The notes beneath the pieces are model-generated. The model made no database searches. It was given only the letters and a program-made list of their open reading frames with translations, and had not been told where the DNA came from. This document shows, in pieces, positions 17,356 to 25,650 of a DNA stretch of 34,717 nt. Position numbers and translations under genes: made by a program. The stretch's first letter is position 1; each line of letters opens with the position of its first letter. Source of the stretch: an uncultured Lactobacillus sp. Lineage in GTDB: Bacteria > Bacillota > Bacilli > Lactobacillales > Lactobacillaceae. The DNA lies in NCBI GenBank assembly GCA_946479925.1, contig CAMLHK010000009.1, forward strand, positions 1 through 34,717. Direction: 5' to 3'.

Positions 17356-17396
17356 AAACGAAAAACGCTACTTTTTTAAAGTAGCGTTTTTCGTTT
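17356..17396. terminator. Bidirectional terminator between pepC and convergent gene
   Basis: AAACGAAAAACGCTAC (17356-17371) and GTAGCGTTTTTCGTTT (17381-17396) form a perfect 16-bp stem with a 9-nt loop. It lies between the stops of pepC (+) and the kinase-like gene (-), and its A/U symmetric arms can serve both. Confidence 0.9.
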
Positions 17397-17401
17397 GCTA
17401 T

Positions 17402-18337
17402 TTACCAAATATGTAGTAACTTGTCATGACGCAATTTACTCAAATTAAATTGGTGCACATGTTCGGGTTCACTTTCCGGATATTCTTCAACAAAGTCAGC
17501 CAAGTTAACTAGGCCAGTTGAATAAGTCCAGATTCCCTTATTCTTTCTAATCGGATCAAGCATTTCATTTCTAATGGGAACAGCAGAAATTAAAAAGTGC
17601 TTGTGATGAAACTTAAACACAAAATATGGCAAGCGGAAATCATTAATAATTTCATCTCTTGTTTTACCAATGGTAATCACATTTCGATATGTGCCATATT
17701 TCTTTGTAAATTGATCATTAAATGAAAAATAAAAATTAGAGATGTGAACATGAGGAAAGTCTTCCTCGGCGACCTGATCAGGAACTGCAACCACATGAGA
17801 GAAGTGATCTAAATTACTCTCTTTTTGTGATAAGGCCTTAGGCATCTGCGTCGGACTAATAACATGTGCCCATTCAGGGACATGTAAATTATCCTGATAG
17901 GTCAGATACATCTCTTTAACTACTTCTGGCTTGACCCAGTCATATTGCCTGCGAACCTCGTTGCGATTAAGCAACCCCCGCAAGTTCTTATGATGCATTA
18001 AGTCAACGACAAATAACTCATAGCGATAGCACTCAACCCACTTTTTATAGTGCTCGATGCTTTCTTGAACAATGTGGGTACTATCGACAATTATGGTTTC
18101 GCCACGCTTCATCTTCTCTTCTACGAGGTAATCCACCATTTTTTCCGTTTGCTCGTTTGCATATCGCGGAATTACTTGATGTAAGCAATCGGAATCTTCT
18201 TCATAATAGTAAGTCAAATTCGCCAATAATAGCCTTATTTGATCACGGCTAATCGCATAAGGCTGTAAGTGATGACGAGCAATAAATGAAGATTTACCGG
18301 AGCCGGGTGCGCCTCGTAATAAAAATATTTTACGCAT
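17402..18337 (-). CDS. Polynucleotide-kinase-like P-loop ATPase with extra C-terminal domain
   Basis: A 311-residue protein. Residues 1-~160 resemble the kinase half of T4 polynucleotide kinase: Walker A GAPGSGKSS (9-17), SRDQIR near 30, IIVDSTH near 85-91 and the LLNRNEVRR...VVKEMY lid. Such enzymes add phosphate to the 5'-OH of RNA or DNA; related P-loop kinases act on other substrates. The C-terminal ~150 residues (SNFYFSFNDQFTKKYGTYRN and onward) match nothing I recognise and hold no phosphatase motif. ATG preceded by TTGGAGAATTGGT. It is the last gene before a strong terminator, 105 bp downstream of a phosphoglycerate-mutase-like gene, and may have its own promoter. No partner ligase is nearby. 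Confidence 0.65.
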   Translation of the reverse strand: MRKIFLLRGAPGSGKSSFIARHHLQPYAISRDQIRLLLANLTYYYEEDSDCLHQVIPRYANEQTEKMVDYLVEEKMKRGETIIVDSTHIVQESIEHYKKWVECYRYELFVVDLMHHKNLRGLLNRNEVRRQYDWVKPEVVKEMYLTYQDNLHVPEWAHVISPTQMPKALSQKESNLDHFSHVVAVPDQVAEEDFPHVHISNFYFSFNDQFTKKYGTYRNVITIGKTRDEIINDFRLPYFVFKFHHKHFLISAVPIRNEMLDPIRKNKGIWTYSTGLVNLADFVEEYPESEPEHVHQFNLSKLRHDKLLHIW

Positions 18338-18442
18338 ACCAATTCTCCAAACTAAGAATGTAAAAAAATCTATTTAGTATCGTATTAGATTTTAACATAT
18401 ATCAAGGAGAATACTTACACTTAACTGAAAAGAGCTGAAAAT

Positions 18443-19117
18443 TTAATGTAATATTTCTTTCTTAATGATATTTAATTGATCATCCAAAGTATAAATGATT
18501 GGCTCCGCATTGGGAACTTCAAGCTTAACAATGTCATAATCGTCAATTTCTTCAAGTTTTTTAATTAAAGCGCGCAAACTTGAGCCATGAGCTACAACCA
18601 ATTGGTCCTCACCTAGCCGCAGTCTACTCGCTATTTGGTCATGATAATAAGGCATTAAGCGTTTTTGAGTCTGATAAAGACTTTCTGCCTTCGGCAAGCG
18701 ATGACGATCACACGATGCGTAACAAGCGGCAGTGACTTCACCACCTTCTGGTGGAACTGCATAAAAACCACGCCGCCATTCAGTGATTTGTTCATCCCCA
18801 AAAATCTCGCGTGATTGATCCTTATTTATGCCACGCAGTTTCCCGTAGTGTCGTTCATTCAAACGCCAGGTCTTAGTAATTGGTAAGTAGAGCCAACCGC
18901 ATACTTCTGCGACGATATTAGCAGTAACAATTGCCCGCAATAAAACTGACGTATGCAAGTGGGTTGGATTAAAATTAGGAATTTGCTTAATTAACTGACC
19001 AGCATTTTCAGCCTGTCTGCATCCTTTTTCAGTTAGTTCAACATCATTCCAACCGGTATAAACATTAGCATAGTTGGCTGTGCTTTCCCCATGCCTCAAC
19101 AACACCAATTTGGCCAT
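18443..19117 (-). CDS. 2,3-bisphosphoglycerate-dependent phosphoglycerate mutase-like protein
   Basis: A 224-residue histidine-phosphatase-fold protein close in layout to GpmA: LLRHGES (phosphohistidine) at the N-terminus, YTGWNDVELTEKG, LNERHYGKLRGINK (general acid), RRGFYAVPPEGG, and AHGSSLRALIK with the second histidine. The hallmark SEWN after RHGE is replaced by STAN, so substrate handling may differ from the glycolytic enzyme. The basic and catalytic residues are present, so it is likely active. It could be a second GpmA or a paralogue with another phosphoester substrate. Its ATG is 2 bp from the stop of the small membrane protein gene, so they form one transcript. Confidence 0.8.
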   Translation of the reverse strand: MAKLVLLRHGESTANYANVYTGWNDVELTEKGCRQAENAGQLIKQIPNFNPTHLHTSVLLRAIVTANIVAEVCGWLYLPITKTWRLNERHYGKLRGINKDQSREIFGDEQITEWRRGFYAVPPEGGEVTAACYASCDRHRLPKAESLYQTQKRLMPYYHDQIASRLRLGEDQLVVAHGSSLRALIKKLEEIDDYDIVKLEVPNAEPIIYTLDDQLNIIKKEILH

Positions 19118-19119
19118 TT

Positions 19120-19302
19120 TTATCCCATCCAGTGTCTAATTAGTAAATAAATTCCAAAAATAGTGAATATAATGCCCAAAACCATAAAGGGACCAAAGCC
19201 ACCCTTTTTCGATTTATATCTTCTGTTAAAGGCATATGCCATATCATATAAGCCAACAATTAAAACAATAACCGCTGTAAACAGATTAACTTCTAATGAC
19301 AT
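19120..19302 (-). CDS. Small two-helix membrane protein
   Basis: A 60-residue protein, MSLEVNLFTAVIVLIVGLYD at the start, with two membrane segments (about 5-24 and 38-56) joined by a basic loop (NRRYKSKKGG). I recognise no family. I choose the ATG at 19302 because AGGGGGG lies upstream, and the gene then starts 1 bp after the CDF exporter stop. The longer frame to 19338 would overlap that gene by 35 bp. Its tight position between an exporter and a phosphoglycerate-mutase-like gene suggests a co-expressed accessory, but no function can be given. Confidence 0.75.
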   Translation of the reverse strand: MSLEVNLFTAVIVLIVGLYDMAYAFNRRYKSKKGGFGPFMVLGIIFTIFGIYLLIRHWMG

Positions 19303-19303
19303 A

Positions 19304-20200
19304 TTATTCAGCCCCCCTCTTGTCTTGATCTGATGCAATCATCTGATCATTTTTACCACGTTCGCACTCAACCTGAAAATTGGTATGATTGATGCCCAAC
19401 ACAGCTAGTTTTTGACTTATTTCATCTGTCAATTCTTCAAACCGGCCTGCTGTTAGCTCTCGGTCTACGTTAACATGTGCGTCGAGCATAATGTAACGAT
19501 CACTGTAACGCCAAACATGCAAATGATGGATATTTTTTATTTCTGGAAATGATAAAACGATGCGATTAACTTCGTCAAGATCGATATCTGGATTAGATTC
19601 CATCAAAACGTTAGCTGCCTTTTTCGTTAAACTACATGCTTCATGAAATACAAACACGGAGACAAGAAGTGTCATCAAAGGATCAAGCCAAGTAATCTTC
19701 CAAAAGTAAATAAAAATTGCCCCAATAACGACAGCTACACTCGAAAGTGCATCACTCATCATATGGATAAAGGTTGAACGGACATTAAGGTTCTTTTCGC
19801 CATCCTCGTGCATTGCAAGCATTGAAACAATATTAGCAACTAAGCCAATGATTGAGACAATTAACATAACGCCACCGCTAATCTGTGTTGGCTGCCAGAA
19901 GCGTTCAATTGCTTCTACGAATAGAACAATACTAATTAAAATTAATACCACACCATTTGTAAAAGCCGCTAAAGTCTCAGCGCGCTCATAGCCAAAAGTC
20001 TTTTGCTTATTACTACGCCGATTACTGATTAAATGGGCAACAAAAGAAATAATTATTGCGCCAACATCGCTCAAGTTATGCACAGCGTCTGAAAGCAGTG
20101 ATAAAGAACCTGAAACGAATCCACCAATAAATTCCGCAGCGGTAATAACTACGTTCAGTGCCGTTACGTATGCATAACGCTTAGTTGTTTGATCCTTCAT
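19304..20200 (-). CDS. czcD: Cation diffusion facilitator (zinc/divalent metal exporter)
   Basis: A 298-residue CDF transporter with six membrane helices and a C-terminal cytosolic domain. The metal-binding pattern is visible twice: HNLSD (41-45, SDAVHNLSDVGAII) and HMMSD (near 169-173, HMMSDALSSV). The second half begins with VNRIVLSFPEIKNIHHLHVW, typical of CDF tails. HxxxD in both helices favours zinc over manganese or iron, but specificity is not certain. GAGGTAAATTA precedes the ATG. It follows the terminator at 20227-20254 and has little room for a promoter, so read-through from the upstream genes is likely. Confidence 0.9.
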   Translation of the reverse strand: MKDQTTKRYAYVTALNVVITAAEFIGGFVSGSLSLLSDAVHNLSDVGAIIISFVAHLISNRRSNKQKTFGYERAETLAAFTNGVVLILISIVLFVEAIERFWQPTQISGGVMLIVSIIGLVANIVSMLAMHEDGEKNLNVRSTFIHMMSDALSSVAVVIGAIFIYFWKITWLDPLMTLLVSVFVFHEACSLTKKAANVLMESNPDIDLDEVNRIVLSFPEIKNIHHLHVWRYSDRYIMLDAHVNVDRELTAGRFEELTDEISQKLAVLGINHTNFQVECERGKNDQMIASDQDKRGAE

Positions 20201-20226
20201 TAATTTACCTCATTATCTTAACTTAA

Positions 20227-20254
20227 CAAAAAGTCCTACCTTTAAAGTAGGACT
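20227..20254 (-). terminator. Terminator after histidine phosphatase gene
   Basis: AGTCCTAC (20232-20239) and GTAGGACT (20247-20254) form an 8-bp stem with a 7-nt loop, followed on the minus strand by a U run. It begins immediately after the stop codon of the upstream gene. Confidence 0.8.
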
Positions 20255-20935
20255 CTACATATCTTCTGCATTAACATTATAATCCACAATTTCAAAGCGA
20301 CCGTTATCATGGAGTAGCCCCCTTGTAACGCTACCATTATTAGGAAAAATAATGTCATGTAGGCCATCACTTTGATTCCAGTATTTGATAGCCAACGTTT
20401 TGATAAAATCACCGTGCGAAACAATTAACACACGTTGTTCATTTTGAGTTAATTCGCCCAGAACGGATACAGCTCGCTCCATCCGCTCATCAAGTTCATG
20501 CTTATTTTCTGCCAAATGACGTGGATCAGCTTTTTTAGTTGCTTCACGGAACTCATAAATGCCGACTTGATTGATGATTTTAGTAACATCATCCTCTAGT
20601 CCAATTCCAGCTGCTTCACTGACTTGCTCCCAAGTCGTAGCGATATCATCGCCTTCAAATGAACCAAAAAAGACTTCACGAAATTCCGGAAGTTTTTTGA
20701 TTTTGCCAATTTCAGAAACTTGATTGGCATCTTTCATTAAGTGTACTGTGTCAATTGCTCTTTTTAAATCAGAAGAATACATGTTATCAAAGTGAACCTG
20801 ACTAAGCGCCTGCGCGGTTGACTTAAGATCATCAATTCCCTTGATTGTCAGAGGGGAGTCACACCATCCCTGTACTTTATCCAACTGGTTAAACATTGTT
20901 TCGCCATGACGTACTAGATAAACTTCTGTTGCCAT
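20255..20935 (-). CDS. Histidine phosphatase family protein
   Basis: A 226-residue protein with the phosphohistidine motif LVRHGETMFNQLDKVQGWCDSPLT near its start and the second histidine in LIVSHGDFIKTLA near the C-terminus. EFREVFFGSFEGDD provides the acidic residue region. It is a probable broad phosphatase or phosphoglycerate-mutase-like enzyme; the substrate is not evident. I choose the ATG at 20935 because GGGAGAATACAAA precedes it; an upstream in-frame ATG at 20953 lacks a site. It lies 36 bp after a TauE/SafE permease gene. Confidence 0.85.
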   Translation of the reverse strand: MATEVYLVRHGETMFNQLDKVQGWCDSPLTIKGIDDLKSTAQALSQVHFDNMYSSDLKRAIDTVHLMKDANQVSEIGKIKKLPEFREVFFGSFEGDDIATTWEQVSEAAGIGLEDDVTKIINQVGIYEFREATKKADPRHLAENKHELDERMERAVSVLGELTQNEQRVLIVSHGDFIKTLAIKYWNQSDGLHDIIFPNNGSVTRGLLHDNGRFEIVDYNVNAEDM

Positions 20936-20971
20936 TTTGTATTCTCCCTTCATTCAAATAGTGTTGGTAAA

Positions 20972-21733
20972 CTATAACATATATGCTTTATAAAAGAAAT
21001 AGCCCGCCTGTAAAAATGCTAATACAGCAATGAAAATGCGCACATATTTAGCAGGAACAACACGTAAAATATCCATACCAAAGTAGCCACCAATAAACAT
21101 GCCAATTGCAAGTGGAATTGCCTGTATCCAATAGATATGCGAAGTGAAAGCAAAAACTATTAGGGCAACTAAGTTTGCCAGCCCACAAATTACATTTTTG
21201 ATTGCATTGACAACAATGAATTTTTCATCTGTTACATAGGTTAACAAAACTATCACAATCACGCCAGCTGCAGCACCAAAATAGCCCGTATAAACGCCCA
21301 TAAATAAAAGAGCCGCAATAGAAAGCAATTCTTGCCATAAAGGTCTTTTGTGTGGTTCCAAGCTATGATGCTTAGCCGATACAATTACCATGATTCCTGA
21401 TCCGGCAATAAAAAACGGTACAACCTTTTCAAAAACAGCTGAAGGAAAAGCTAGTAATAAGTGACACCCGACTAGTGAGCCGATAACCGTAAAGGTGCCG
21501 TAAAAAGCAACCTGTTTCCAACGTCCTTTTAGTTCCTTGAGTGACGAAATAGTCGATCCTATTCCAGTCCAAATCAAGGCAGCATCATTTGTCACATTAG
21601 CATATACCGGTGGAATTCCCACTGCAAGCAGTACTGGATATGATGCTAAGGACGCCATTGATGCAACTGAGGACAGTAATCCACCCGCTATTCCTCCGCT
21701 TAGTAAGAAAACAAGTGTTAAAATTGATGGCAT
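20972..21733 (-). CDS. TauE/SafE family membrane permease
   Basis: A 253-residue, very hydrophobic protein with about eight membrane segments. The N-terminal repeat SGGIAGGLLSSVASMASLASYPVLLAVG and the internal GVYTGYFGAAAGVIVIV match the glycine-rich repeats of the TauE/SafE (DUF81) family, which move sulfur-containing or small organic anions, often outward. The substrate cannot be inferred; no sulfur-metabolism genes are next to it. AAGGAAG lies 9 nt before the ATG. It is divergent from the HAD-like gene, and the two -10 regions appear to overlap near 21766-21773. Confidence 0.82.
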   Translation of the reverse strand: MPSILTLVFLLSGGIAGGLLSSVASMASLASYPVLLAVGIPPVYANVTNDAALIWTGIGSTISSLKELKGRWKQVAFYGTFTVIGSLVGCHLLLAFPSAVFEKVVPFFIAGSGIMVIVSAKHHSLEPHKRPLWQELLSIAALLFMGVYTGYFGAAAGVIVIVLLTYVTDEKFIVVNAIKNVICGLANLVALIVFAFTSHIYWIQAIPLAIGMFIGGYFGMDILRVVPAKYVRIFIAVLAFLQAGYFFYKAYML

Positions 21734-21806
21734 AAAACTTCACTTCCTTTTTAGCATTAATATCTATTATAATGCAGTTAAGAGTAAATTAAGAGGGTAA
21801 TTTCAA

Positions 21807-22463
21807 GTGACTAAATATCAAACGTTAATTTTTGTTCCTGAAGGTAGTTTATTAAATGAAAAAACGGCTGAACAAGTCGCACTTAGACAAACTTTAAAAG
21901 AGCTCGGTTATGATTTTGGACCAGCTGAACGCCTAAAATATTCTAACTTACAAGGACAAGTTAAAATGATGGGTTTCAGCGAGCGCATCGCAGTAACTTT
22001 GCAAAATTTTTGTGCCGACAATTTTGCAGAAGCCGAAAAAATTTTCAAAACAAAATTAGGAAGTCAGCGGCAGTTAGTCAAAGATGCTATTCCATTTCTT
22101 GATCAAGTAACAAGCCAAGTTAATCTAGTTCTCCTTGCCAAAGAAGAACGTGAACTAATCTCAGCTCGCCTATCTGATAGCGAACTACTTAACTATTTTT
22201 CTGCTTCCTATTTTAAAGAAGATTTTGCTAATCCTTTGCCAAATAAAAATGTCCTGTTTCAAATTATAAAAGAGCAAGAATTAGATCCAGATAATTGCCT
22301 AGTTATCGGCACAGATTTAGTTGAAGAAATTCAAGGAGCAGAAAACGCTGGCTTGCAATCATTATGGATTGCACCGAAAAAGGTTAAAATGCCAATTAGT
22401 CCTCGACCTACTCTGCATTTAACTAAACTCAGTGACTTGCTTTTTTATCTTGAATTAAACTAG
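21807..22463 (+). CDS. HAD-superfamily-like protein lacking catalytic residues
   Basis: A 218-residue protein with the layout of YjjG-type HAD phosphatases: a start resembling the motif I strand, an alpha-helical cap, and ends like motif IV (LVIGTDLVEEIQGAENAGLQ). Yet motif I is FVPEGSL at 9-15, where an active HAD has FDxDGTL. The nucleophile Asp is Val10 and the acid Asp is Glu12. Motif II has Ala instead of Ser/Thr (VLLAKEE), the motif III Lys position reads NPLPN, and motif IV has GTDLVEE, not GDxxxxD. It is therefore likely a pseudoenzyme. GTG start with AGAGGG 9 nt ahead; TATAAT at 21768-21773. The following DJ-1 gene is on the same strand 36 bp away. Confidence 0.75.
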   Translation: MTKYQTLIFVPEGSLLNEKTAEQVALRQTLKELGYDFGPAERLKYSNLQGQVKMMGFSERIAVTLQNFCADNFAEAEKIFKTKLGSQRQLVKDAIPFLDQVTSQVNLVLLAKEERELISARLSDSELLNYFSASYFKEDFANPLPNKNVLFQIIKEQELDPDNCLVIGTDLVEEIQGAENAGLQSLWIAPKKVKMPISPRPTLHLTKLSDLLFYLELN

Positions 22464-22499
22464 TTTATAATAAAAGAAATAGATTGGAGGTCTTTTAAA

Positions 22500-23084
22500 A
22501 TGTGTAAAGTTGCAGTAGTTTTTGCTGACGGTTGTGAAGAAGTTGAAGGTCTTAGCACAGTTGATGTTTTGCGCCGCTTGGGTGTTCAAACGGACATGGT
22601 TGGTCTGAACAAGAAGGATATCAATGGTGACCACCAAATCAAATTGACCTGTGACAAAGTGGTTGATGACAGTTTGCTAGATTATGATCTCGTCGCTTTT
22701 CCTGGTGGAAAAACCGGTGCGGAGAACCTTCGTGATAGTTCCAAATTGGCTGAATTAATGAATAAACGCCATAATGAAGGAAAATGGGACGCTGCAATGT
22801 GTGCTGCTCCAATCGCATTAGCGCGTTATGGCGTTTTAAATGATGCAGATTATACCTGCTATCCTGGCTTTGATGAGCAAACAAAAACGGATGCACCTAG
22901 TGGTCATTTTAAGGAAACAATCACAGTAACCGATAATGAACACAAAATCATCACTAGTCGTGGTCCAGCCACTGCTTGGGCCTTTGCCTACGCAATTGCG
23001 CATGCTTTAGGCATTGATACTAAACCACTAAAAGAAGGTATGCTATATAACTTCTTGGCTGACAATATTAAGGACAGCTTATAA
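22500..23084 (+). CDS. DJ-1/PfpI family protein
   Basis: A 194-residue DJ-1/ThiJ-like protein. The expected active-site residues are visible: Glu16 in GCEEVEGLSTVDVLRR and the nucleophilic Cys101 in AAMCAAPIALARYG, with TSRGPATAWAFAYAI at the C-terminal part. Members act as glyoxalase III-type or protein/nucleotide deglycase enzymes, chaperones or stress proteins; which one is not evident. TTGGAGG lies 9 nt before the ATG. A perfect TATAAT-like box (TTTATAATAA, near 22469) upstream suggests a promoter, but the -35 is weak. A long hairpin follows. Confidence 0.85.
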   Translation: MCKVAVVFADGCEEVEGLSTVDVLRRLGVQTDMVGLNKKDINGDHQIKLTCDKVVDDSLLDYDLVAFPGGKTGAENLRDSSKLAELMNKRHNEGKWDAAMCAAPIALARYGVLNDADYTCYPGFDEQTKTDAPSGHFKETITVTDNEHKIITSRGPATAWAFAYAIAHALGIDTKPLKEGMLYNFLADNIKDSL

Positions 23085-23094
23085 AAAACACCAA

Positions 23095-23133
23095 ACTAAA
23101 AAAGAAACATCACTATGATGTTTCTTTTTTAGT
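23095..23133. terminator. Bidirectional terminator between DJ-1 gene and permease operon
   Basis: ACTAAAAAAGAAACATCA (23095-23112) and its exact complement at 23116-23133 form an 18-bp perfect stem with a 3-nt loop. It lies between convergent genes and overlaps the final codons of the third permease gene. Confidence 0.9.
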
Positions 23134-24283
23134 TGCTTATATTTGCTTGTCTTATTCTACACTCGCTTCGATAATCAACGATAAGGGTTAAACCCAACAT
23201 CAGCAAGGAACTAATTACTAAGGTCAACACACCGTGCTCAAAATTAATTGAAAGATTGTTTAAACAATAAGAAATTGAGCCTGTATTTATCTTTAACGAT
23301 CTAAGATACGTAGTTGGAATCCATTGCGCAATTTGACGAACAGGAGATAGTAACATGGTTGCCAAAACAAGAAAAGCGATAATTGCACTTGAAACTAAAA
23401 TCGTTGTTAATAATTTATGGCATAGTTTTACCATCAAATTGACAAAGATCACTAACATTAGAATATTCAAAAGTTGAAGAGTAACAGTTGTTGGTACTAA
23501 TTTAGCTGCCGGAACAGTGGTTACTGTTGCTTTATAATCACATGTTTGGTGGATTATTAGCGGATAATTCAAACTATCTCGACCAAAAAATAGGATAGAG
23601 CTAGCAAAAAATGAGAAGGCAATTACTAGATAAGTAGAGCATATAACTAATAACCCTACACCCAAGTTAGATAGCAATTTTCCTATTTGGCCAACTGGTA
23701 AAACCTGCGCAAAGTCATCACAATTTTGGTGTGAACTAGTATAGAATTTAGCCAAAATAAAAATAATTAGTAGGATAAAGAAAGTGAGCCAATAATTGCT
23801 ATTTAGTGCTAAAAATAGTTGGATACCAGCAAGCGCATTATTTTTTTTGCCTGGTGTTTTTGGATCAGGTAGTGACTCTAAAAAATTATTTGCACGATTT
23901 AACCAATTTCTTTTTTCTGTGGTTTGATAACTAATTTCCAGCTTATTGTTACGATGTCTCTTACCCTTACGTACCTCAGTCCACTGTTTAGTATTATTTT
24001 TATCGGCAATCAGATCTTTGCGTTTGCCAGATTGCTTATCTTTTTGCGACCACTTCTTATCAATCAGGAGCTCGCCTTCTTTGCCTTCAGGATAATTACT
24101 ATCCAAGATCACTACACTTTTAGCAGTTACTACACTATTATTTTGATTTTCAATGAAACTGCTATTTTTTAAGATATTTAAGTCCAAATAAAGAAAAATA
24201 AATAGGGCAATTAGTAGGATACTAAAAACAATAGATTTCAGATTATGTTTAACAATTTTCTTAAATTGAAATAAAAATAACAC
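23129..24283 (-). CDS. ABC-2-type permease, third paralogue
   Basis: A 384-residue membrane protein, the most divergent and most distant of three tandem permeases. Membrane helix near 18-35, an outer loop of ~130 charged residues, then five more helices; C-terminal helix near 350-370. Shared motifs with its paralogues: GIQLFLALNSNYW before the second helix and NYPLIIHQTCDYKATVTTVP. The loop (KKWSQKDKQSGKRKDLIADK) is highly basic. GTG start with GAGGTGG just ahead. A 187-bp gap, with no clear promoter, separates it from the preceding paralogue. Its acquired differences (extra Cys, lost NLAFP-like motif) suggest divergence. Substrate unknown. Confidence 0.75.
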   Translation of the reverse strand: MLFLFQFKKIVKHNLKSIVFSILLIALFIFLYLDLNILKNSSFIENQNNSVVTAKSVVILDSNYPEGKEGELLIDKKWSQKDKQSGKRKDLIADKNNTKQWTEVRKGKRHRNNKLEISYQTTEKRNWLNRANNFLESLPDPKTPGKKNNALAGIQLFLALNSNYWLTFFILLIIFILAKFYTSSHQNCDDFAQVLPVGQIGKLLSNLGVGLLVICSTYLVIAFSFFASSILFFGRDSLNYPLIIHQTCDYKATVTTVPAAKLVPTTVTLQLLNILMLVIFVNLMVKLCHKLLTTILVSSAIIAFLVLATMLLSPVRQIAQWIPTTYLRSLKINTGSISYCLNNLSINFEHGVLTLVISSLLMLGLTLIVDYRSECRIRQANISN

Positions 24284-24470
24284 ACTACCACCTCGCTCAT
24301 CTTCAGTAAGCTAAACTAATTTTAAATAATAGCACTAAAAACCGAATCTTTTTGTAACATTGTATCATTTAGTCAGTGAGTTAAGTTGATTTACTCGAGA
24401 GATATTAAAAAGATTTATTTTTTATTCGAGTTTTAAAAGTCTGTATTTTAAACTTAAAGAACAATCTAAT

Positions 24471-25646
24471 TTATGAGTTAATACTCGTAATAAATAAAAC
24501 TGAAGTGATTTTTTCTTGAAAGCTACTAATGACTGCCGTTAAAACTAGCATAAGTATTATGCCAATAATCAAAACTACCAAACCTGTTTGGAAATTAATC
24601 TGTCCGTTTTGATATTGCACGCCCAGTTTTCCATTAACAACATCCACTGTATTAAGATAGGTCATTGGTAGCCATGCACTAATTCGTTTTAAAGGATCCG
24701 CCACCACTGTCGCAAGGTTAATACCAAGAACCACTAGTAGTGCAACAAGCAAAGTCGGCATTTTATCACGGAAAATACAAGCCAATAATCTGGTCAAAGC
24801 AACTATAAAAAATATGTACATAATTTGCAAAATAATGATTGGTAAGATCAAATCACCTGTTGGAACACATTTTATGACAGTTTTTCCCTTAACAAACTGC
24901 TGAATAATTGTCGGAAAAGCCAAATTACCCGTACCAGAAAAAACTGATGCAAAAATAAATAGCAATAAGTTAGCAACGGAGAAACTACCAGCAATCAACA
25001 AAAAGCCAGCAAAATTTTCACTTGTAGCCCGTTGCCAATTGCTGAGTGGTAACAACTTAGCTGTCGCCAATTTTTGACGATAAGAATCTGTTAAAAGTAG
25101 GCTGAGCAAAAAGAGTGCTACTATGGCAAAAAGATATGGCAAGTACATTTCATTGACTTGCATCCAAATTTGCCAACCAGTAACTGGCATTTCCTGCGTT
25201 TCATACTTTAGTGGGTTATTCTTTAAATAGCCGTAAAGAGCCATTTCCTTCTCTGCACCCACCATATTTTGTTCGTCTGCGGCTATAAATCTCTTACTTT
25301 TTTGCCATAATATCTCGTATGCTTTTTTCCAATTCTCAGCTTTGACTGCTTTTATTATCTTCCTATCTTGTTTCTCGCTTCTCTTGTTTTCAGCTAAAGA
25401 AAATTTAGCCTGCTCAACTTTTTTACTATCTTTTGGGAAAGTTAACAGTGTCTTTTTTGCTTTAACAATCTCTTTTTCAGAGTATTCAATACTAGTTTTT
25501 GCCATTTGCTCGAGTCTAAAATCAGATTCAGTTCGCTTGTTCATTACCAAAACGACTGCTAAAGCACCAACAACTAATAGAAGTGAAATGGGAGTTAGGA
25601 TATTTTTAAAGACTTTTTTTAATTGAAAAGTTAAATACGTACTCAT
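24471..25646 (-). CDS. ABC-2-type permease, second paralogue
   Basis: A 391-residue membrane protein starting MSTYLTFQLKKVFKNI. Helix near 17-33, then an outer loop of about 130 residues rich in Lys/Glu (KEIVKAKKTLLTFPKDSKKV) that may form coiled coil, then five helices between 170 and 385. Conserved pieces shared with its neighbours: GWQIWMQVNEMYLPYL, GTGNLAFPTIIQQFVKGK and LKRISAWLPMTYLN. It lies 4 bp after the first paralogue, ATG preceded by AGAGG. Together with the ATPase it should form an ABC transporter of the peptide/antimicrobial-resistance type, but no substrate-determining feature is recognised. Confidence 0.8.
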   Translation of the reverse strand: MSTYLTFQLKKVFKNILTPISLLLVVGALAVVLVMNKRTESDFRLEQMAKTSIEYSEKEIVKAKKTLLTFPKDSKKVEQAKFSLAENKRSEKQDRKIIKAVKAENWKKAYEILWQKSKRFIAADEQNMVGAEKEMALYGYLKNNPLKYETQEMPVTGWQIWMQVNEMYLPYLFAIVALFLLSLLLTDSYRQKLATAKLLPLSNWQRATSENFAGFLLIAGSFSVANLLLFIFASVFSGTGNLAFPTIIQQFVKGKTVIKCVPTGDLILPIIILQIMYIFFIVALTRLLACIFRDKMPTLLVALLVVLGINLATVVADPLKRISAWLPMTYLNTVDVVNGKLGVQYQNGQINFQTGLVVLIIGIILMLVLTAVISSFQEKITSVLFITSINS

Positions 25647-25650
25647 TCAT

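Noticed and set aside
22455-22896. Minus-strand ORFs opposite the DJ-1 gene
   Set aside because: Complement of a well-supported gene; His/Gln-rich translation is typical of an antisense frame.
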